Below, one piece after another: positions 58,485-64,000 of a DNA stretch of 64,000 bases. The DNA comes from Plastoroseomonas hellenica (lineage in GTDB: Bacteria; Pseudomonadota; Alphaproteobacteria; Acetobacterales; Acetobacteraceae). Made by a program: the position numbers and the translations under genes. The stretch covers positions 60,836 to 124,835 of the forward strand of contig NZ_JAAGBB010000021.1 in the NCBI RefSeq assembly GCF_018129085.1. The letters run 5' to 3'. Each line of letters starts with the position of its first letter. The stretch's first letter is position 1. Under the pieces are notes generated by a model. That model did no database searches, was not told where the DNA came from, and was given only the letters and a program-made list of their open reading frames with translations.

Positions 58485-59416
58485 GCGCGCAGCGCATCCT
58501 GGTGGTCGGCGGCAGCGGCTTCGTCGGCGGGCGCCTGCTGCGCCTGGCCATGGCGCGGGGCGTGGCGGTCGCCTCCTTCGGGCCTGGCGAGGCGCCGCGC
58601 GAGGACGGTGTCGCCCGCTTCGACGGGCGGGCGGAGGTTCCGGGCGAGCTGCTCCGCGCGCTCCGCGAATTCCGGCCGGATGCGCTGATCTGGGCGGCCG
58701 GGCACAACCCCGGGGGCGATGGGCTGGCGCGCAGCGCGACCGAGGATCCCGCGCGCGCCGTCGCGGTCAATGCCGGGGGCTTCGCGGCGGCGCTGGCGGC
58801 CGCCGCGGTGGCGGAGGTCGGCCGGGTCGTGCAATGCGGCTCCACCGTCGTCTACGGCCCGCCCGCGCTCTATGGCACTGCGCGGGTGGATGAGGCGGCG
58901 CCGCCGGCGCCGCGCAGCACCTATGGCCTCTCCAAGCACATGGCGGAGATGGCGGCGGATTGGGCGGCGCATGCGCTGGGCCTCTCCGTCACCACGCTGC
59001 GCCTGCCGCTCGTGCTCGGGCCGGGGCGCTGGTATGTCGGCGCCGCCGCGCTGCATGCGCGGATGCTGCGGGCCGCGGCCGGCGGCGCGCCTTTCGACGA
59101 CGCGGTGCCCGACACCCCCTTCGATGCCGTGCATGGCGATGACGCCGCCGAGGCCCTGCTGATGCTGGCCGGGCTGCCGCAGGCGCCGCGCCGGCTGAAC
59201 ATGGCCGGGCTCACCCTCGATCATGCCGGGATCGCGGCGGCGCTGGAGCGGATCGCGGGGCCGGGGCGCGTCGCGGCGCGCGCAGTGCAGACGCCGGCCG
59301 AGCTGCCGCTGGTAGACGATAGCGCGCTGCGCGGTCTCGGCTGGCAGCCGCGGCACGACCTGGAAGCGATCCTCACTGACACGCTGCGGGAAATGATGAG
59401 CAAGGAGAGCGCCTGA
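58481..59416 (+). CDS. NAD-dependent epimerase/dehydratase (extended SDR)
   Basis: The 311-residue SDR has GGSGFVG (9-15 region), GSTVVYGPP and YGLSKHMAEM with the catalytic Tyr and Lys. It overlaps the ATPase gene by ATGA and the RidA-like gene by TGATG. It may oxidise or epimerise a sugar-acid intermediate made by the enolase-superfamily enzyme. It is not closely similar to the other two epimerases in this window. Confidence 0.85.
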   Translation: MSAQRILVVGGSGFVGGRLLRLAMARGVAVASFGPGEAPREDGVARFDGRAEVPGELLRALREFRPDALIWAAGHNPGGDGLARSATEDPARAVAVNAGGFAAALAAAAVAEVGRVVQCGSTVVYGPPALYGTARVDEAAPPAPRSTYGLSKHMAEMAADWAAHALGLSVTTLRLPLVLGPGRWYVGAAALHARMLRAAAGGAPFDDAVPDTPFDAVHGDDAAEALLMLAGLPQAPRRLNMAGLTLDHAGIAAALERIAGPGRVAARAVQTPAELPLVDDSALRGLGWQPRHDLEAILTDTLREMMSKESA

Positions 59417-59876
59417 TGTTCGAGGCCCGATTGGCGGAACTGGGCATCACCCTGCCGCCGCTGCCCAGCCCGCCTTCGACTATGTGCCCGCGGTGCTGGA
59501 GCGCGGCCTGGTCTGGGTGAGCGGGCAGTTGCCGCGGGACGCGGAGGGCGCGCTGCCGGTGCTCGGTCGCCTCGGCGATGCCGTGGATGTCGAGGCCGGC
59601 CAGCGCGCCGCCGCGCTCTGCGCGCTGCAAGGCCTCGCCGCGCTGCGCTCGGTCGCGGGGTCGCTGGATGCGGTGGCGCGGGTCGTGAAGCTGACCGGCT
59701 TCGTCGCCTCCGCCCCCGGCTTCGTCGAGCAGCCGCGGGTGATCGATGCCGCCTCCGCCATCATGGGCCAGGTCTTCGGTGAGGCCGGGCGCCATGCCCG
59801 CAGCGCCGTCGGCGTCGCCATGCTGCCGCGCAACGTGCCGGTGGAGATCGAGTTCGTCTTCGCGCTGCGCGAATAG
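59416..59876 (+). pseudogene. RidA/YjgF-family enamine deaminase with an apparent frameshift
   Basis: An ATG coupled to the epimerase stop and preceded by AAGGAG opens MFEARLAELGITLPPLP, which is the usual start of this RidA subgroup, but that frame stops at about 59518. The rest, beginning AQPAFDYVPAVLERGLVWVSGQLP and running to 59876, is in another frame and contains the RidA core (VVKLTGFVAS, NVPVEIEFVFAL). One base appears to be missing within 59461-59468. A GTG at 59484 could start a shortened 130-residue protein. Either a real mutation or a sequencing error explains it. Confidence 0.8.
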
Positions 59877-59917
59877 CGTCGATCGCGCCGCATCGCTTCC
59901 GACCGGGGGATTCGACC

Positions 59918-61504
59918 ATGCCATATCCGATGATCGATCGCCGCACCGCGCTCCTCGCCGGCGCGGCACTGCTGGGGACGCGCCCCGCGCTGGCGCAGGC
60001 CGCCGCCGATGCGCTTTACGGCCCGGATGATGCCGGCGCGCGGCGTGGCGGGACGCTGACCGTCGCCATCGCCAATGAGCCGCCGAACCTCGACCCCTTC
60101 CATCAGGCCGGCGACGCGCGCACCGCGGTCACCGTGCTGATGTACCAGGGGCTGATGTACGAGCATGCCTCCGGCACCGCGAAGCCGCTGCTGGCTGAGA
60201 CCATGGCGGTCTCCGATGACGGGCTGACCTACACTTTCGCGCTCCGCCGCGGCGTGCGCTTCCACACCGGACAGCCGATGACCGCGGCCGATGTGAAATA
60301 CAGCTATGACTATGTCCGCAACCCCTCCAACGGCAGCCCGGGGGCGGCGGATTTCGGCGCCATCGCCGGCATCGAGACGCCGGACGACCATACGGTGGTG
60401 ATCCGCCTGTCGGAGCCCAACGCCTCCCTGCCGATGACGCTCACCAACCGCTTCGGCTGCGTGGTGCCGCGCGACACCTTCGCCAATCCGCAAGCGCGGA
60501 CGCGGCTGTCCCAGCAATCCGTCGGCACCGGCCCCTTCATGCTGCAGGAGTTCCGGCCGCAGAGCCATATCCGCATGGCCCGCTTCGCGAACTACTGGCA
60601 ATCCGGGCAGCCCTATCTCGACGGCATCCTGTTCAGCGTGCAGCCCAATGCGGCGAGCGTGCTGGTGGCGCTGCGGAGCCGCCGCGTCGACCTCGCGCTG
60701 CTGGCGCGGCCGCAGGATGCGGAGCAGCTCCAGGGCCAGGCGGGCCTCGCGATCAATGCCGCGCCCTCGCTGCGGCAATGCTCGCTCGACCTCGACTGCA
60801 ACCATGCGCAGCTCCGCGACCCCAGGGTGCGCCGGGCGATCGCGCTGTCGATCGACAAGCACGCCGTGATGCAGGCGGCGATCGGCGGCAAGGGCAAGGT
60901 GCTCGGCACCATCCCGGCCGCCATGCAGGAGAGCTGGGGCGCCCCCATCGATACGCTGCCCAACCAGCGGCCGGACGCCGCCCGTGCCCGCGCGCTGCTG
61001 GCCGAAGCCGGGCTCGCGGACGGCTTCGCCATGGACCTCGTCAGCATCATCGGCTTCGAGTGGATGGACCCGGCGGCGGTCACCATCGCGCAGCAGCTCG
61101 CTCCGCTCGGCATCCGGCTGAACATCCAGCGCGTCGAGCTCGGCGTCTGGCTGAACGCCTTCCGCACGCGCAACATGCGCTTCACCTTCAACGACTGGGG
61201 GACCCAGCCGGATCCCCACATCCTCTATTACCGGCACTTCCACGGCGCGCCGCGCGGCGCCGACTTCCGCAACTGGAACAACGCGGAGGCCGACCGCCTG
61301 CTCGATGCCGGCATGGCGACGCCCGATCCCGCCAAGCGGAAGGAGGCCTATGTCGCCTTCCAGCGGGTGATGGATGAGAGCGTGCCGACGGTGATGCTCT
61401 ATTCGCCCGATCTCGTCACCGTCGCGCAAGCGCGCGTGCGCAACTATGTCCAGCATCCGACAGGCTGGTGGTTCGGCCTGGCCAAGGCCTGGATCGCGGC
61501 GTGA
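59918..61504 (+). CDS. ABC transporter substrate-binding protein, family 5
   Basis: The 528-residue protein has a twin-arginine-like signal (DRRTALLAGAALLGTRPALAQ) and the family 5 pattern GGTLTVAIANEPPNLDPF, YEHASGTAKPLLAETM, YTFALRRGVRFHTGQPMTAADVKYSYD and GTGPFMLQEF. Such proteins capture peptides, nickel chelates, opines or glycoside-like compounds in the periplasm. It feeds the two permeases encoded next. Confidence 0.92.
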   Translation: MPYPMIDRRTALLAGAALLGTRPALAQAAADALYGPDDAGARRGGTLTVAIANEPPNLDPFHQAGDARTAVTVLMYQGLMYEHASGTAKPLLAETMAVSDDGLTYTFALRRGVRFHTGQPMTAADVKYSYDYVRNPSNGSPGAADFGAIAGIETPDDHTVVIRLSEPNASLPMTLTNRFGCVVPRDTFANPQARTRLSQQSVGTGPFMLQEFRPQSHIRMARFANYWQSGQPYLDGILFSVQPNAASVLVALRSRRVDLALLARPQDAEQLQGQAGLAINAAPSLRQCSLDLDCNHAQLRDPRVRRAIALSIDKHAVMQAAIGGKGKVLGTIPAAMQESWGAPIDTLPNQRPDAARARALLAEAGLADGFAMDLVSIIGFEWMDPAAVTIAQQLAPLGIRLNIQRVELGVWLNAFRTRNMRFTFNDWGTQPDPHILYYRHFHGAPRGADFRNWNNAEADRLLDAGMATPDPAKRKEAYVAFQRVMDESVPTVMLYSPDLVTVAQARVRNYVQHPTGWWFGLAKAWIAA

Positions 61505-61517
61505 GGCACCACCACTG

Positions 61518-62465
61518 ATGCTGGAGGCCGTGCTGCGCCGGCTCGGGGCCGCGCTTATTACCCTGATCCTCGCGACCGGCGTGGTGTTCCTGGTGATCCG
61601 CGCAGTGCCGGGGGATGCGATCGGGGAGATGCTGGGGCAGAGCGCCGGCGATCCGGCGGCGGAGGCGGCGCTGCGCACCTTCTTCGGGCTCGACCGCCCG
61701 ATCTGGTCGCAATACCTGGCCTGGGCCGGCGATCTGCTGCGTGGCGACCTCGGCATCTCCATGCGTCAGGGCATGCCGGTCGCCGGCATCGTCTTCGACG
61801 CCTTCCTGGTGACCCTCGAGATCGGACTGGCGACGCTCGCCTTCGCCATCCTGCTCGGCGTTCCGCTCGGCCTCGCGGCCGGGGCGCGGCCCGGCGGCAT
61901 CGCCGACATGGCGGTCGAGGGCTTCACCCTCATCGGCCTCTCCGCGCCGGTCTTCTGGACCGGCATGGTGCTGCTCATCCTCGCCGATGCCTGGCTCGGC
62001 TGGGCGCCGCCGCTGGTCTATACGCCGCCCGATATCTCGCTCTCGGACAATCTCGAGGGGATCCTGCTGCCAGTGCTGGCCCTCGGCCTGCTGCAGGCGG
62101 CGGCCTATGCGCAGTTCACGCGCCAGCAAAGCGCTGCGCTGCTGCGGCAGGATTTCGTGCGCGCCGCGGCGGCGCGCGGCCTGCCTTGGCGGGTGGTGTT
62201 CGGGCGGCACGTGCTGCGCAACATCGCCATCCCGCTCGTCACCTATGCCGGGCTGATCCTGGTGCAGATCCTCGGTGGCGTCGTGGTGGTGGAGACGCTG
62301 TTCGGCATCCCCGGCCTCGGCCGCACCTTGCTCGCCGCCGTCCAGGGCCGCGACTACCCGGTGCTGCAAGGCGCGCTGCTGCTGAGCGTGGTGGTGGCGC
62401 TGCTGGTGAACCTGCTGATCGACCTCGCCTATGCGCTGATCGATCCGCGCGTGCGGGGGGCGTGA
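61518..62465 (+). CDS. Oligopeptide-type ABC transporter permease (OppB/DppB-like)
   Basis: The 315-residue permease has six helices with FLVIRAVPGDAIGEML, FFGLDRPIWSQYLAWAGDLLRGDLGISM and the coupling loop QDFVRAAAARGLPWRVVFGRHVLRN, all typical of the B subunit. It starts 13 bp after the binding-protein stop; its stop overlaps the next start (TGATG). Confidence 0.93.
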   Translation: MLEAVLRRLGAALITLILATGVVFLVIRAVPGDAIGEMLGQSAGDPAAEAALRTFFGLDRPIWSQYLAWAGDLLRGDLGISMRQGMPVAGIVFDAFLVTLEIGLATLAFAILLGVPLGLAAGARPGGIADMAVEGFTLIGLSAPVFWTGMVLLILADAWLGWAPPLVYTPPDISLSDNLEGILLPVLALGLLQAAAYAQFTRQQSAALLRQDFVRAAAARGLPWRVVFGRHVLRNIAIPLVTYAGLILVQILGGVVVVETLFGIPGLGRTLLAAVQGRDYPVLQGALLLSVVVALLVNLLIDLAYALIDPRVRGA

Positions 62466-63256
62466 TGCGCCCGCGTCTCATGCTCCTGATCGGCTGCGCG
62501 CTCTGCGCGGCGTTCCTGGTGATCAGCCTGGCACCCGGCCTCTTCGCGGGACCGCCGGACGCGGTCGCGGTGGCGCGGCGGCTGGAGGCGCCCTCGGCGC
62601 AGTTCTGGTTCGGCACGGATGAGAGCGGGCGGGACGTCTATGCGCGCGTCATCCATGGCGCGGGCACCACGCTCGGCATCGTCGGCGCGGCGATCGCGAT
62701 CGCGGGGCTCGCGGGTGGCGGGCTCGGCGCGCTGGCAGGCTTCGCCGGCCGGCTGCCGGACCTCGCGCTGTCGCGCATGGCCGATGCGCTGCTCGCCTTC
62801 CCGCCGATCATCCTCGGCGTGGTGCTGGCGAGCACGCTCGGCAGCGGGGCCGTGAATTCGGTGCTGGCGCTGTCGATCATCTACGTGCCGGTCTTCTACC
62901 GCGTGGCCCGTGCCGCGGCACTGATGGAGAGCGGCCGCGCCTATGTGGAGGCGGCGCGCACCCTCGGCCATGGCGAGGCAGCGGTGCTGCTGCGGCATGT
63001 GCTCCGCAACGTGGCGCCGGTGGTGGCGCTGCAGGGGGTTATCCTGTTCCCGCTGGCGCTGCAGATCCAGGCGGCGCTCGGCTTCCTTGGGCTCGGGGTG
63101 CCGCCGCCGACGCCGGATTGGGGCGCCAGCCTGCAGGAGAGCCGCAACTACCTCACCGTCGCACCCTGGCTCGCGACCTTCCCGGGCCTCGCTTTGCTGC
63201 TCGCGGCGCTCGCGGCCTCGCTCCTCGGCCGCGCCCTGCAGGCACGGTCCGGGTGA
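62465..63256 (+). CDS. Oligopeptide-type ABC transporter permease (OppC/DppC-like)
   Basis: The 263-residue permease has an N-terminal helix, APSAQFWFGTDESGRDVYARVIHGAGTTL, the coupling loop YVEAARTLGHGEAAVLLRHVLRNV and GFLGLGVPPPTPDWGASL, all signatures of the C subunit. It ends the transporter operon. A convergent small gene follows 3 bp later. Confidence 0.93.
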   Translation: MRPRLMLLIGCALCAAFLVISLAPGLFAGPPDAVAVARRLEAPSAQFWFGTDESGRDVYARVIHGAGTTLGIVGAAIAIAGLAGGGLGALAGFAGRLPDLALSRMADALLAFPPIILGVVLASTLGSGAVNSVLALSIIYVPVFYRVARAAALMESGRAYVEAARTLGHGEAAVLLRHVLRNVAPVVALQGVILFPLALQIQAALGFLGLGVPPPTPDWGASLQESRNYLTVAPWLATFPGLALLLAALAASLLGRALQARSG

Positions 63257-63259
63257 GGG

Positions 63260-63625
63260 TCAATCGACGAGGCGCGGCGAGGCCCAGCGGCGCCCATCGA
63301 GCGGGACGGCCTGGCGGGGGATCGCGATCGGTGCCGCATCCGGCTCGCTGGAGATGAATTCCAGGAAGCCGGCATAGCCGAGGCGGTGCTGCAGCCCTTC
63401 CATCAGGCTGCGGCAGGCGGCCGGCGTCATGGCGGGATCGCCGATGCAGGCCTCGACGAAGCGCAGCTCGGCCTCCGGCCCGTATTCCAGCGACGGCGCT
63501 GCCTCGGCGCGCCAGGAGAGGAGCGCCGCGAGGGCGATCGCGGCGGCAATGCAGGGGACGGCGATGCGCGGCGGGGCGATGTCCGGTACGGCGCGGAGAA
63601 TGGCGATACGCGATGCGGTGGACAT
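63260..63625 (-). CDS. Small exported protein, paralogue of the one at 46.0-46.2 kb
   Basis: The 121-residue protein has a longer N-terminus, a hydrophobic export segment (VPCIAAAIALAALLSWRAEA) and the shared core APSLEYGPEAELRFVEAC, MTPAACRSLMEGLQ and LGYAGFLEF, with a divergent tail (PRQAVPLDGRRWASP). Identity with the first copy is concentrated in this core and includes both cysteines. AAGGA lies nine bases before the ATG. It converges with the ABC permease gene. No known family was recognised. Confidence 0.7.
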   Translation of the reverse strand: MSTASRIAILRAVPDIAPPRIAVPCIAAAIALAALLSWRAEAAPSLEYGPEAELRFVEACIGDPAMTPAACRSLMEGLQHRLGYAGFLEFISSEPDAAPIAIPRQAVPLDGRRWASPRLVD

Positions 63626-63706
63626 GGCGAGCATTCCTTGCTGGCGATGGCCCCGCATTCCTGCCGCGGCGGCGCCGGCCGGCGCTGTTCCCTGCGTCAC
63701 ACCGCC
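63626..63706 (-). promoter_or_regulatory. Conserved structured leader of the small exported protein gene, copy 2
   Basis: The sequence matches the leader of copy 1 at 46238-46316: GGCGAGCATTCCTTGCTG directly upstream, then CCTGCCGCGGCGGC and CCCTGCGTCACACC. The central hairpin is kept but with different pairs (GGCGCCGGCCGGCGCC-type self-complementary stretch), which suggests selection on structure. The remaining gap to 63826 is divergent promoter space with nothing else evident. Confidence 0.6.
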
Positions 63707-63826
63707 CATGCGCCTCACGGAAGGGTGTGCCCCGGCACCGTCGCTTGCCCGGCGCCCGAGGCGCTGGGAGACTGCGGCATCGCCATCCGACATCGCTGCC
63801 CGGCCCCGCCGGGCCTGGGGGGGGTC

Positions 63827-64000
63827 ATGAGGCTGGAGCGGCTCCGCATCTCGCGCCTGCTGTGGGCGGTTGTCCTGCTGGCGCTCGCCGCGGGCCCAGC
63901 GGCGGCGCAGGAGGCGCCGGCAGCGGGCCGCGGCGCGGTCATGCAGGCTTGCCGCGGCGACTACCTGGCCTTCTGCCGCGGCGTCGCGCCCGGCAGCGGC
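63827..64000 (+). CDS. Exported cysteine-rich repeat protein, N-terminal part (cut by window edge)
   Basis: Fifty-eight codons are visible. They encode a signal peptide (RLERLRISRLLWAVVLLALAAGPAAAQ) and the start of a repeat CRGDYLAFCRGVAPGSG. The spacing C-x7-C with CRGVAPG is the pattern of the GLG1-type cysteine-rich repeat (PF00839) found in small periplasmic alphaproteobacterial proteins. The gene is divergent from the small exported protein gene. Confidence 0.65.
   Translation, partial: MRLERLRISRLLWAVVLLALAAGPAAAQEAPAAGRGAVMQACRGDYLAFCRGVAPGSG

Noticed and set aside
1..64000. tRNA or rRNA genes, CRISPR arrays, insertion sequences, phage genes, origin or attachment sites
   Set aside because: None found on reading the gaps and gene contents; no transposase, integrase or regularly spaced repeats were seen.

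Overview
This window is GC-rich bacterial chromosome (roughly 70% G+C by eye) with tightly packed operons, many 4-bp stop/start overlaps and almost no pseudogenes. A RegB/RegA-type redox regulatory pair next to a cyoABCD quinol oxidase operon with SURF1, two Bug-type (tripartite tricarboxylate) binding proteins, a small GHNGGPPL protein and an alphaproteobacterial-type intergenic repeat point to an alphaproteobacterium, most likely an Acetobacteraceae of the Roseomonas kind. That placement is inference; no rRNA or tRNA gene was seen.

Layout. 1-8.3 kb: end of a LysR regulator, an acyltransferase, then a seven-gene minus-strand catabolic operon (isochorismatase-like hydrolase, asparaginase-like amidase, metallo-beta-lactamase fold enzyme, Ldh-type dehydrogenase, HD hydrolase, SDR epimerase, Bug binding protein) and a PaaI thioesterase. 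8.4-16.5 kb: metallophosphoesterase, a protein kinase fused to a universal-stress domain, a VOC protein, hydrolases, a ThDP enzyme, an iron-permease-like protein and a DUF72 protein. 16.5-25.8 kb: serine hydrolase, large membrane protein, a molybdopterin oxidoreductase with its own cytochrome b, a PRC-barrel protein and a cluster of epimerase, two glycosyltransferases and a PLP trans-sulfuration enzyme. 26-36.2 kb: RegA, RegB, SURF1 and CyoD-C-B-A on the minus strand, then an MFS carrier and a CPA2 cation/proton antiporter. 36.2-42.5 kb: nitroreductase, second Bug protein, small GHNGGPPL protein, and a siderophore module (TonB receptor plus esterase) behind a Fur-box-like site. 42.6-49.2 kb: accessory genes, including an orphan Tae4-like type VI amidase toxin, LysE exporter, several small secreted or stress proteins, Ohr and a Tat-exported hydrolase. 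49.3-53.7 kb: DipZ-like thiol-disulfide protein divergent from a large winged-helix/ATPase/TPR regulator. 53.7-63.3 kb: arylformamidase-like hydrolase divergent from a GntR regulator that heads a nine-gene plus-strand operon (enolase-superfamily enzyme, oligopeptide-type ABC transporter, epimerase, a frameshifted RidA gene). 63.3-64 kb: a second copy of a small secreted protein family and the start of a Cys-rich repeat protein.

How the parts fit. The oxidase operon, SURF1 and RegBA form one respiratory and redox-control block. The GntR operon looks like import plus catabolism of an unknown peptide-like or sugar-acid-like solute. The first catabolic operon looks like import and stepwise hydrolysis of an amide-bearing compound. 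The most notable observations are a paralogous pair of small secreted proteins sharing a structured leader, a Tae4 toxin without a secretion locus, an asparaginase relative lacking the substrate-binding Asp, a run of four hairpins between two operon genes, and several strong operator-like palindromes or phased repeats.
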